Of a stretch of 16,708 bases of DNA, positions 1-5,946 are shown piece by piece (within the stretch, counting starts at the first letter, position 1; each line of letters opens with the position of its first letter). Both the position numbers and the translations under genes were made by a program. Source of the DNA: an uncultured Clostridia bacterium (lineage in GTDB: Bacteria > Bacillota > Clostridia > Oscillospirales > CAG-272); assembly GCA_937934385.1 (NCBI GenBank), contig CALGZV010000270.1, positions 1-16,708 of the forward strand, in the 5' to 3' direction. The notes beneath the pieces were generated by a model that was not told where the DNA came from, did no database searches, and saw only the letters and a program-made list of their open reading frames with translations.

Positions 1-127
1 TGAATCATCTTTTTCTGCAGAGGATATCTCTGTTACTGCTTTTGTGTCAGTTTCTTTCTTGTCTGTATCTGTAACGGCTTCTGTGTCTGAATCATCTTTT
101 TCTGCAGAGGATATCTCTGTTTCTGCT
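1..127. repeat. 87-bp direct tandem repeat (29-codon unit)
   Basis: Bases 1-34 and 88-121 are identical, and similarity continues for several bases past one mismatch (35 against 122). The period is 87 bp, exactly 29 codons, so unit changes keep the frame of the secreted protein read on the minus strand. At least one full unit and part of a second are visible. More units may lie beyond the left edge. Confidence 0.85.
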
Positions 128-240
128 GTTGAGTCAGTTGTTTTATCATCCGTGTCTGCAAAAGCAGCGACGGCAGTAACGGAAATAAGCATGATAAATG
201 TAAGAACAAGAGCAATAATTTTTGAAGTTGACTTTAACAT
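1..240 (-). CDS. Secreted repeat-containing protein, 5' part only (runs off the left edge)
   Basis: Reading leftward from an ATG at 240, the frame stays open for 80 codons to the window edge. The first 28 or so residues form a clear signal peptide: MLKSTSK, a hydrophobic core, then AVAAFA before D29, so cleavage near residue 28 is likely. The mature part is polar and acidic, rich in Thr, Asp, Glu, Ser and Lys, with no fold visible. The 11-residue block TEISSAEKDDS occurs twice, 29 residues apart, matching an 87-bp tandem repeat in the DNA. AAAGG lies about 9 nt upstream of the ATG. The low-complexity region may be a linker or cell-wall spanning stalk in front of a domain outside the window. 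Function unknown. Secretion is well supported. Confidence 0.8.
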   Translation of the reverse strand, partial: MLKSTSKIIALVLTFIMLISVTAVAAFADTDDKTTDSTAETEISSAEKDDSDTEAVTDTDKKETDTKAVTEISSAEKDDS

Positions 241-414
241 AAAATTTTTCCTTTCGATGAGTCAATATTTTATACATTCCGGTCGTACAATTAAATTTAA
301 TATTAGCAAATAATTATAACATGAAGCCTACGAAAATATTAACAAATCGTAAAATCATTTACAAAAAATACATTAAATGAATTCAGAAAAATAGAGTTAT
401 GATGGAGAAAGAAA

Positions 415-732
415 ATGGAACAAAAAAGATTTTTAAAAAATGACAGTGGGTTTATATGTGCGCATTGCGGAAAGAAAGTTTCTGCACTTGGTTATACTTC
501 TCGCAATCATTGCCCGTACTGTTTATGGTCTCTCCATGTTGATAATAATCCGGGAGACAGAGCATCAGAATGCAGGGCACCGCTTGAACCTGTATCGGCT
601 CAGCCGGATCCTAAAAAAGGATTTATTATAACACACAAATGTACAGGATGCGGAGCATTAAGACGTAATAAAGCAGCATCCGATGATAACATGAATCTTA
701 TAATAGAGCTTACTGTTAATAAAGAAATTTAA
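415..732 (+). CDS. RNHCP domain protein (zinc-ribbon-like)
   Basis: This 105-residue protein carries the signature of the RNHCP family: RNHCPYC at residues 30-36 followed by LWSLHVD, PGDRA and a Cys at 53. Other cysteine pairs are CAHC (15-18) and CTGC (76-79). The paired CxxC motifs suggest one or two bound zinc ions. No function is established for the family that I can name, and nucleic-acid binding is only a guess from the zinc-ribbon look. It is close to full length for the family. GGAG at 404-407 sits 7 nt before the ATG and supports this start. It is a single-gene unit, convergent with the next gene. The plus ORF at 440-631 is an out-of-frame shadow. Confidence 0.9.
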   Translation: MEQKRFLKNDSGFICAHCGKKVSALGYTSRNHCPYCLWSLHVDNNPGDRASECRAPLEPVSAQPDPKKGFIITHKCTGCGALRRNKAASDDNMNLIIELTVNKEI

Positions 733-741
733 ATTTTATCT

Positions 742-774
742 GATCTTTGCTTATAATTGTAATTATAAAAGATC
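742..774. terminator. Probable shared hairpin terminator between convergent genes
   Basis: GATCTT at 742-747 pairs with AAGATC at 769-774, and TTATAATT at 751-758 pairs with AATTATAA at 761-768, with a small bulge (TGC). It overlaps the last codons of the minus-strand gene ending at 763 and follows the plus gene by 10 nt. The stem is AT-rich with no long T-tract, so this is a moderate call. Confidence 0.45.
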
Positions 775-1134
775 GTCTATTACGTCCTTGGCTTCATCAG
801 GAGTAACAGTATTTTCGCTCAAAAGTGTAAGGAGACGGACAGCGGCATCTTTACAACGTGTTATATCGTAAATGAATACGGTTTCATCATATGTACCGTT
901 TTTATCTGAAACTGTTTTTATTATTAAAATTGAATATACGGTGCTGCAATCAGTGTTGTTTTCGCGTTTGAACAGTGCCGCAGTTTCGGAACCGTCTGTG
1001 GTGGCTATTAATTTGTACTGAAGAGTGATTCCTCTTTTATATGGATCTTGCTTTGTAACGGACGAGGATTCTTTAACACGCTCGGTGATGTATGATGTTC
1101 TTTCAACCGGATGATTTTTAAATGAAGTATACAT
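763..1134 (-). CDS. Small conserved-looking cytosolic protein, DUF6514-like
   Basis: The product is 123 residues with no signal peptide and no membrane segment. Residues about 38-123 look like one alpha/beta domain: a strand-rich stretch (ITLQYKLIATTDG, VYSILIIKTV, ETVFIYDIT) and a C-terminal helical part ending with VTPDEAKDVIDDLL. That order, with a terminal 'VTP...VIDDLL' tail, recalls small clostridial proteins of DUF6514, but I assign this from memory of the pattern only. AGGAG at about 1141-1145 lies 6-8 nt before the ATG. No function can be given. The gene is monocistronic and preceded by an unusually long structured leader, so post-transcriptional control is plausible. Confidence 0.75.
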   Translation of the reverse strand: MYTSFKNHPVERTSYITERVKESSSVTKQDPYKRGITLQYKLIATTDGSETAALFKRENNTDCSTVYSILIIKTVSDKNGTYDETVFIYDITRCKDAAVRLLTLLSENTVTPDEAKDVIDDLL

Positions 1135-1430
1135 GGTGCGCTCCTATCGTTCCGCCAATTGGCGGATAAAAATTAAAGTAATCACGGATGAAGTATCTGC
1201 TTCTTCGATAGAAAATAGAAACCGAACCTGAAGAAGTGCTTATTACTTAGACCGTGATTTAACCAATGAGACGTGGTGTCTTATATTGAAAAACGGATAA
1301 AATCAGATTATTCAGATATCTGAAAAGCATAATCTTTTCACAATATTTTAAAACATAACGGCAATAAGAATTATGTGTCGTTGTTTTTATTTTGTGAATT
1401 AAATTTAGGAATGGTTTAAACATTTATCAC
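1135..1430 (-). ncRNA. Candidate structured 5' leader RNA of the 763-1134 gene
   Basis: Between a predicted promoter at 1437-1465 and the start codon lie about 295 nt with several nested stems: 1180-1187 with 1252-1259 (AATCACGG/CCGTGATT), inside it 1191-1195 with 1244-1248 and 1200-1206 with 1230-1236, plus 1269-1272 with 1278-1281, and 1305-1311 with 1329-1335 enclosing a 14-bp palindrome. A GC-rich hairpin at 1151-1166 lies just before the ribosome binding site. I do not recognise it as a known riboswitch class. No T-box consensus is seen and no T-tract follows the stems, so control at translation would be the likelier mode. Inference from base pairing in one sequence only. Confidence 0.4.
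1151..1166. promoter_or_regulatory. 16-bp perfect palindrome before the ribosome binding site
   Basis: TCCGCCAATTGGCGGA is a perfect palindrome that stands out by GC content in an AT-rich leader. As RNA it forms a 6-bp stem with an AATT loop, ending about 5 nt upstream of the AGGAG ribosome binding site of the minus-strand gene. It could be a protein operator or a translation-modulating hairpin. No T-run flanks it on either strand, so it is not an intrinsic terminator. Confidence 0.55.
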
Positions 1431-1436
1431 AGTTAT

Positions 1437-1465
1437 ATAATAACAGTATTTTCCATGTTTGTAAA
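1437..1465 (-). promoter_or_regulatory. Sigma-A-type promoter for the 763-1134 gene
   Basis: Read on the minus strand: TTTACA at 1465-1460, a 17-nt spacer, then TATTAT at 1442-1437. Each hexamer has 5 of 6 consensus bases. The predicted start near 1430 gives the long leader described separately. A second TTGACA at 1479-1474 has no good -10 at proper spacing. Confidence 0.5.
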
Positions 1466-1823
1466 TAAAATCTTGTCAACAAAATTCGACTCCAAACTTA
1501 AAAATATGATTTTCAAATTGAAAATCTTGTATTTTTTTCAATTAATTTAACATATAATGTCATATTGTGTTAAATTAAGTCGCAATGTTTAGGCGAAATT
1601 TAGTAAGTAATTACGGCACTAATGTCGAAAAAATAATATATATACGTACATTATCCTTAAATTTCATATTTATCCTTTTTTTTCGTAATGACAAATAAAA
1701 AAAAATATGATAAAATACTCTTGTAATTCAATCGAAATTTTTGTTTTTACTAAAGAATTTTATCATATAAAAAATGTATAATTATTCATTAAAAGTCTTA
1801 AAAATGAAAAGGGTGATGTGTTT
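1466..1823. other. AT-rich intergenic stretch with no gene seen
   Basis: No convincing coding frame occurs here. The stretch is strongly AT-rich with A/T runs. It holds one near-perfect inverted repeat at 1508-1526 (GATTTTCAA, one base, TTGAAAATC), followed on the plus strand by a T-rich run at 1528-1538, which resembles a weak intrinsic terminator although no upstream plus-strand gene is visible. The promoter of the small membrane protein at 1824 must lie in the right part. Low-complexity sequence gives several weak -10-like boxes, and I do not pick one. Confidence 0.5.
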
Positions 1824-2063
1824 ATGTGTGAGAAATACAGGCTATGCAAGATATCGAGAATTTTCCTTGATGTCGGACTGTCAGTTATTTTAATGATTAT
1901 TATATATATATCAGCACTGCATTTCGGTATGACTGAAAGCGATTTTGGACAGCTGTACATAATAGTGAGATGTAAAGTAATTACTCAGCATCTTCTTTTA
2001 TCTCTTGTAATTCTGATTGGAGGCTCTTTACTGTTTGACTGTGTATACAAGAACAAATTATAA
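1824..2063 (+). CDS. Small two-helix membrane protein of unknown function
   Basis: I take ATG 1824 as the start rather than GTG 1818, because GGGTGAT at 1811-1817 is 6 nt from the ATG but runs right up to the GTG. The 79-residue product has a short basic N-terminus (MCEKYRLCKISR), a first membrane helix at about residues 14-34, a polar loop and a second helix at about 57-74, ending YKNKL. The basic N-terminus predicts both ends in the cytosol. No family is recognised. It is a lone gene in an AT-rich setting, flanked by long gaps. A real gene is likely given the ribosome binding site and helix pattern, but expression is unproven. Confidence 0.6.
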   Translation: MCEKYRLCKISRIFLDVGLSVILMIIIYISALHFGMTESDFGQLYIIVRCKVITQHLLLSLVILIGGSLLFDCVYKNKL

Positions 2064-2111
2064 ATGTCTGCAATATAAAGTAAATGTTTTATTCTTATAG
2101 AAAACAGCTCA

Positions 2112-2135
2112 ACCTGTTGATTAAAGAAAACAGGT
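2112..2135 (+). terminator. Possible terminator hairpin after the small membrane protein
   Basis: ACCTGTT at 2112-2118 pairs with AACAGGT at 2129-2135 around a 10-nt loop, followed by a partly T-rich stretch (TCTTTCTTATT). It lies about 50 nt past the stop. Weak, because the T-tract is broken. Confidence 0.3.
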
Positions 2136-2217
2136 ACGTCTTTCTTATTGAAAATTGTATTCAGAAGCATAATTTATATTAAAATATAAGCAACTTCTTC
2201 CGCTTATTTATATTATA

Positions 2218-2249
2218 AAATCCTGTATGAAATATTTCATACAGGATTT
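2218..2249. terminator. 32-bp perfect palindrome, probable bidirectional terminator
   Basis: The left arm AAATCCTGTATGAAAT (2218-2233) and right arm ATTTCATACAGGATTT (2234-2249) are exact reverse complements with no spacer. It lies between the convergent plus gene ending at 2063 and hprK ending at 2320. T-rich bases follow on both strands. A shared terminator is the simplest reading. The zero-length spacer and full perfection are a little unusual. Confidence 0.65.
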
Positions 2250-2319
2250 ATAGTTTTGTATTGGCAATATTTTTGAAAAATTATTCAAATGCGTAAGATA
2301 CGATAAGTATTTAAATAAA

Positions 2320-3258
2320 TCAAATATCTGTACCTGCACCCATCTGTTTCAGAAGGTTGTTTTCAAGTTCGAGAGCGGTATTATATCCCATTTTTTTCTG
2401 GCGGCTGTTCATGGCAGCAATTTCAAGAATAATGGCAAGATTACGACCGGGTTTTACCGGAATTGTTATTGTTGAAAGTTTAATACCCATTATGTCTGTG
2501 TATTCGCTTTCGAGTCCAAGACGATCATACATTTTTCCCTGCACCCACGGCTCGAGGTTAACAACAAGATCTATCTTTTCTGTTTCTTTTACAGAACCTA
2601 TGCCGAACAGTCTGCGTACATCCACAACTCCTATCCCTCTCAGTTCCATATAGTGGCGGATCATTGCAGGTGCGCTTCCTACAAGAGTCTTTGAGGATAC
2701 TTTTTTAATTTCCACGGCATCGTCAGCGATAAGCCGATGACCTCGTTTTACAAGCTCAATTGCTGTTTCGCTTTTTCCTATACCGCTGTCTCCGAGCAGC
2801 AGCATTCCCTCTCCGTATACTTCTACAAGAACTCCGTGACGGGTGATTCTTTGAGCGAGTTCTACATTGAGATATGATATCAGACTTGCCATAAATTCGG
2901 AGGTTCTGTGTACTGTGCGGAGAATCGGAATACGGTATTTTTCTGCAAATTTTAAAAAAGCCGGGAAAACTTCAAGATTTGAAGAAAAGATGACTGCAAC
3001 CGGTTTTTGAGACAAAAAACTTTCGATGCGGTCGGAAATCTGTTCTTCCGGGAAAGAACTCAGATATGTGTGTTCACATCTTCCTATTAGTTGTATTCTT
3101 TCGGGATCGAAATGACCGAAAAATCCGGCGAGCGCAAGACCGGGACGGTTAAGTTCGGTCTTGGATACAAATATATTCTTTTCTTCCGGTACGAATATCT
3201 CTTCCATTCCGAATTCTTTTATTATATCCTTTAATTTAACTGTATAAACTGATGTCAT
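2320..3258 (-). CDS. hprK: HPr kinase/phosphorylase
   Basis: This bifunctional enzyme phosphorylates Ser46 of HPr with ATP and reverses it by phosphorolysis, setting carbon catabolite repression and PTS activity in the cytosol. At 312 residues it has the usual length. Residues 1-130 are the variable N-terminal domain. The catalytic domain has H141 in HGVLVEVYGEG, the Walker A loop GDSGIGKS (156-163), LIADDAVEI (176-184), the signature HYMELRGIGVVDVRRLFGIGSV (202-223) and TIPVKPGRN (265-273). All expected catalytic features are present, so it should be active. The ATG at 3258 has AAGGAG upstream with a longish 13-nt spacing. It is monocistronic here, not followed by lgt as in some Firmicutes. 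No HPr gene lies in the window. Confidence 0.98.
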   Translation of the reverse strand: MTSVYTVKLKDIIKEFGMEEIFVPEEKNIFVSKTELNRPGLALAGFFGHFDPERIQLIGRCEHTYLSSFPEEQISDRIESFLSQKPVAVIFSSNLEVFPAFLKFAEKYRIPILRTVHRTSEFMASLISYLNVELAQRITRHGVLVEVYGEGMLLLGDSGIGKSETAIELVKRGHRLIADDAVEIKKVSSKTLVGSAPAMIRHYMELRGIGVVDVRRLFGIGSVKETEKIDLVVNLEPWVQGKMYDRLGLESEYTDIMGIKLSTITIPVKPGRNLAIILEIAAMNSRQKKMGYNTALELENNLLKQMGAGTDI

Positions 3259-3296
3259 TTTTTATTTTTCGCTCCTTTATATACTATGTTGTTTAA

Positions 3297-3325
3297 ATTA
3301 TATGATATACAGCTCGATGAGTCAA
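3297..3325 (-). promoter_or_regulatory. Promoter of hprK
   Basis: On the minus strand TTGACT (3325-3320), a 17-nt spacer and TATAAT (3302-3297) match sigma-A consensus at 11 of 12 positions. The start site would be near 3290, about 30 nt before the start codon. Confidence 0.75.
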
Positions 3326-3355
3326 GACATTTTATATTAACTAAATGTATTCAGA

Positions 3356-3384
3356 TTGACATATATACTTTTTTATGGGAAAAT
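3356..3384 (+). promoter_or_regulatory. Possible promoter of the ECF sigma cassette
   Basis: TTGACA at 3356-3361 is followed 17 nt later by GAAAAT (3379-3384), a 4-of-6 match to the -10 box. It would give a leader of about 90 nt before the start at 3480. An ECF-type autoregulated promoter may exist too, but I cannot define one from a single copy. Confidence 0.4.
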
Positions 3385-3479
3385 GTAATTATAAAAAGGA
3401 TTTTTGTTTTCCCGGTCGTATAACAGACAGAGGATGTTATATAAAAGCTTTTGGATCCCTTTATACGGAGGAACATCAA

Positions 3480-4031
3480 ATGGATAACGGTGCAGGTAGC
3501 TACCGCCGTTTTCTTGCCGGAGATGAGTCCGCTTTTGACGATATTATAAAAGATTACAGAATTCCGCTTACGTCTTTCATATTCAGATATGTCCGCAACG
3601 CAGAGGCAGCAGAAGATATTGCAATAGATGTTTTTACATATCTGATAATACATCCGCACAGATATAATTTTAAAACAGGACTGAAAACATATTTGTTTAT
3701 GCTTGGACGGAGCCGCGCACTTGATTATCTGAAACATAACCGTAAGATAGGATTTACCGATATATCGGAACAGACAGAGCTTATTTCGGCAGATCCCGGC
3801 CCGGAGGAATGTCTTATTTCAGATGAGAAAAGAAGAACGGTCCGTTCGGCTGTTGATGCACTTCCTGAAAAAATGCGTACCGCTGTGTTTTTGGTGTATT
3901 TTGAGAATATGTCTTATGCAGATGCAGCAAGAATAATGAAAAAAAGCCGGAAGCAGATAGATAATCTTTTATACCGTGCCAAAAGCGAACTTCGCTCTGT
4001 ACTTGGAGAGGACGGTGAAATTTTTAGCTGA
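3480..4031 (+). CDS. ECF-type RNA polymerase sigma factor
   Basis: The 183-residue product has the two-domain layout of an extracytoplasmic function sigma factor. Region 2 spans about residues 8-88: DESAFDDIIKDYR, a helix with EDIAIDVFTYL for core binding, and RALDYLKHNRK for -10 recognition. Region 4 spans about 122-176: DALPEKMRTAVFLVYFENMSYADAARIMKKS with the recognition helix RKQIDNLLYRAKSEL. ATG 3480 is chosen over an upstream ATG at 3375 because GGAGG (3468-3472) precedes it and the 35 extra residues do not resemble a sigma factor. It overlaps the next gene by 17 nt, so the two are probably translationally coupled. Its regulon is unknown. Confidence 0.93.
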   Translation: MDNGAGSYRRFLAGDESAFDDIIKDYRIPLTSFIFRYVRNAEAAEDIAIDVFTYLIIHPHRYNFKTGLKTYLFMLGRSRALDYLKHNRKIGFTDISEQTELISADPGPEECLISDEKRRTVRSAVDALPEKMRTAVFLVYFENMSYADAARIMKKSRKQIDNLLYRAKSELRSVLGEDGEIFS

Positions 4032-4659
4032 TATGATGAGAAACAATGAAGAATTTAAAAAAGAAATTTTCCGGCGGAGTACGGAATTTAAAGTAACACA
4101 AAGAAAAAATTTATGCAGGGTAGCTGTCAGCAGTGTTTCCGTAACTGTATGTGCAGTAATAATTTTCTCGGCGATGATTCCGATGATGAGAATGAAAACA
4201 AAGTCTGTACCTTACGAAAAAGAAACCGATAAAAGCGCCGTTACCTATGATGGTTTTTCAGTGCCTTCTTTATTAACAAATATATATATAATGACCGGCG
4301 GAGTAAAATATGCAGTTACCGATTCGTCGGATGTTGATATTATTATGAAAGAGATCGGAAAACTTGATTTTTCGGTTGATTGTGCGGGCACTTTAGTTGA
4401 AATTGATAAAGAAGCAGACCGACGTGATGTTATTGAAGAAACCGCGGCAGCTGCCGACAGGGAAAGGCAGGATCAGTGTTTAGGTGAGATATATAGTGAT
4501 GGGCAAATAAGATCAGAAATATCGTGTGTTATATATGTTTATGACGCAGAATATGTTTTGCGTGAAAATACGTTGACTTCTTCCGATGGCAGATCGGTTA
4601 TTCTGTCTGGCGAACAGACGGAGGCGATTTTGGATATAGTGGCGAAAGAAAGGAGATAA
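4015..4659 (+). CDS. One-pass membrane protein, probable sigma-factor regulator
   Basis: The likely start is GTG 4015, which has GGAG at 4005-4008 six nt upstream. The later ATGs at 4033 and 4036 lack a ribosome binding site. The product is 214 residues: a cytosolic, charged N-terminus (about 1-33, with NNEEFKKEIFRRSTEF), one membrane helix (about 35-54), then an extracytoplasmic region. Gene order and topology fit an anti-sigma factor for the ECF protein just upstream. No HxxxCxxC zinc motif of the common anti-sigma fold is present, so any binding must be by another fold. The outer part, about residues 80-214, resembles the C-terminal region of the next gene's product. Function is inferred from context. 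Confidence 0.7.
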   Translation: MKFLADMMRNNEEFKKEIFRRSTEFKVTQRKNLCRVAVSSVSVTVCAVIIFSAMIPMMRMKTKSVPYEKETDKSAVTYDGFSVPSLLTNIYIMTGGVKYAVTDSSDVDIIMKEIGKLDFSVDCAGTLVEIDKEADRRDVIEETAAAADRERQDQCLGEIYSDGQIRSEISCVIYVYDAEYVLRENTLTSSDGRSVILSGEQTEAILDIVAKERR

Positions 4660-4664
4660 CCGGT

Positions 4665-5753
4665 ATGAAGAAAAAAGCATTGATCTTAATTATTTCTTTA
4701 ATCGCATTGTTTGTATTATTTTTTCCTATACCGAGCGGGGCGCTTAAAGACGGAGGAACAAGAGAATATACTGCACTTACGTATAAGCTGGTAAAATGGA
4801 ATAGGATCACTTCTGACGGAGAAATTTATAAGGCATGGCGGATATACCCTTTTCCGCTCAATACAAAGTCTGTTGACGCACTTTGGCAGGAGGAGTCTGT
4901 AAAATTAGCGGAAGAAAATAAAGAAGAAAGAACAGACGTAAATTCAGGGGATATTACGACGGAAAAAGTGTCGCCGGTTACAACTGACCGTAAAGAATCG
5001 GCAGATGAAACGGGATTTTCTGTTTCTGTCAAAGAATTTTCACTGGAAGGGACTTTTCCTTATATAAAAATCGAAATTACCAATCACAGTAATACCGAGT
5101 TTTGTTTCGGAGAAACCTTCGATATTTTCTACCGTAAAAATAAGTCGGACATACGGGAGAGTTGTTTTATGGAAGAACCTGCGTTTAATGCAATATTATA
5201 TACAGTTTTACCGGGCGGAAGCGCAGAGCAGACTTATTTACTTGATCTGGCTGATATCTCAAAAAACGGATATTACAGTCTTGAAGCACGCGGATGCTTT
5301 GAAAGCGATTCATCGTCGGCGGCTGCGGAATGGTTTACTTTCGGCACAGAATTTTCAGTAAACGGCGGTAAACCTGAAAATATAAAAACCTTTTCTGCAC
5401 GGTGTATGGTCGATCCGGTACCGCATTATCATTATCCTGCTGATGAACCGCAGACTGTAGAGGATCCGATATCCGGGTATTGCGGAAATATTGTTACAAC
5501 GATATATATTAACGGGAAAACATATTCGTTAATGTATGATAAATCGGTTTATATTACTGACATTCTTATTAATCTTGCTTATGATATTGATAAGATATGC
5601 CTGTGTAGTGATGAATTTACTGTTGATACGGAACTGATAAAAGGGTGTGGAATAAATCTTACTCAAGGTTTTGCAAGATGTGAAAAAGGACAAGCCGAAC
5701 TTACAAAAGAGCAGATATACGGAATAAAAAGTATTATTGACAGCCTTGGCTGA
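4665..5753 (+). CDS. Membrane-anchored extracytoplasmic protein with Ig-like region
   Basis: The product is 362 residues. An N-terminal signal anchor (about 5-23, ALILIISLIALFVLFFPIP) is followed by a block seen in many clostridial surface proteins as I recall them (KDGGTREYTALTYKLVKW, then IYKAWRIYPFPLNTKSVDALW). A polar linker comes at 75-115. An Ig-like beta region lies at about 117-235 (FSVSVKEFSLEGTFPYIKIEITN, FCFGETFDIFYRK), similar in style to bacterial Ig-like group 14. The last 90 residues have several cysteines and TTIYINGKTYSL, DILINLAYDIDK, GINLTQGFARCEKGQ and LTKEQ. AGGAG 4651-4655 overlaps the previous stop region, and the gap is 5 bp. It probably acts with the sigma/regulator pair at the envelope. 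Role unknown. Confidence 0.75.
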   Translation: MKKKALILIISLIALFVLFFPIPSGALKDGGTREYTALTYKLVKWNRITSDGEIYKAWRIYPFPLNTKSVDALWQEESVKLAEENKEERTDVNSGDITTEKVSPVTTDRKESADETGFSVSVKEFSLEGTFPYIKIEITNHSNTEFCFGETFDIFYRKNKSDIRESCFMEEPAFNAILYTVLPGGSAEQTYLLDLADISKNGYYSLEARGCFESDSSSAAAEWFTFGTEFSVNGGKPENIKTFSARCMVDPVPHYHYPADEPQTVEDPISGYCGNIVTTIYINGKTYSLMYDKSVYITDILINLAYDIDKICLCSDEFTVDTELIKGCGINLTQGFARCEKGQAELTKEQIYGIKSIIDSLG

Positions 5754-5811
5754 TATTACAGTAAAATAAATAATATATCCGTAATGGTCATTTCTTTCTG
5801 TAATATATATT

Positions 5812-5847
5812 AAAACCCGTCTTTATCGTAAGGCGGGTTTTAATAGT
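5812..5847 (+). terminator. Terminator of the ECF sigma cassette
   Basis: AAAACCCGTCTT (5812-5823) pairs with AAGGCGGGTTTT (5830-5841) with one G-T wobble and a 6-nt loop, followed by TAATAGTTTT. It lies 58 nt after the stop of the third cassette gene and just before the next promoter. Confidence 0.85.
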
Positions 5848-5874
5848 TTTAGTTTCAGAGATATGCACATTGTG

Positions 5875-5903
5875 TTGACAATTATATATTTGGCGTGTAT
5901 AAT
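5875..5903 (+). promoter_or_regulatory. Consensus sigma-A promoter of the acetylation pair
   Basis: TTGACA (5875-5880), exactly 17 nt, TATAAT (5898-5903): 12 of 12 consensus bases. It starts transcription near 5910, about 37 nt before the ATG at 5947, and so shows that upstream in-frame ATGs are not used. Confidence 0.9.
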
Positions 5904-5946
5904 TATGAAGAATCTTCTGTTATTTAAACAGATAAAGGAGAATTTT

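Noticed and set aside
44..313. 89-residue plus-strand frame rich in Ser and Val
   Set aside because: It is the antisense shadow of the secreted repeat protein, which has a signal peptide and a ribosome binding site on the minus strand.
1135..1430. T-box or other known riboswitch in the long leader
   Set aside because: No T-box GGTGG-type antiterminator, no terminator with a T-tract and no aminoacyl or transport gene downstream. I therefore left the class open.
255..3325. Shared 11-mer TTGACTCATCG on the minus strand upstream of the first gene and of hprK
   Set aside because: In hprK it forms the -35 box, whereas before the first gene it lies next to the ribosome binding site. Different positions imply coincidence rather than a common site.
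3375..3479. N-terminal extension of the sigma factor from ATG 3375
   Set aside because: No ribosome binding site at 3375, it overlaps the probable promoter, and the residues do not fit a sigma factor. GGAGG precedes ATG 3480.
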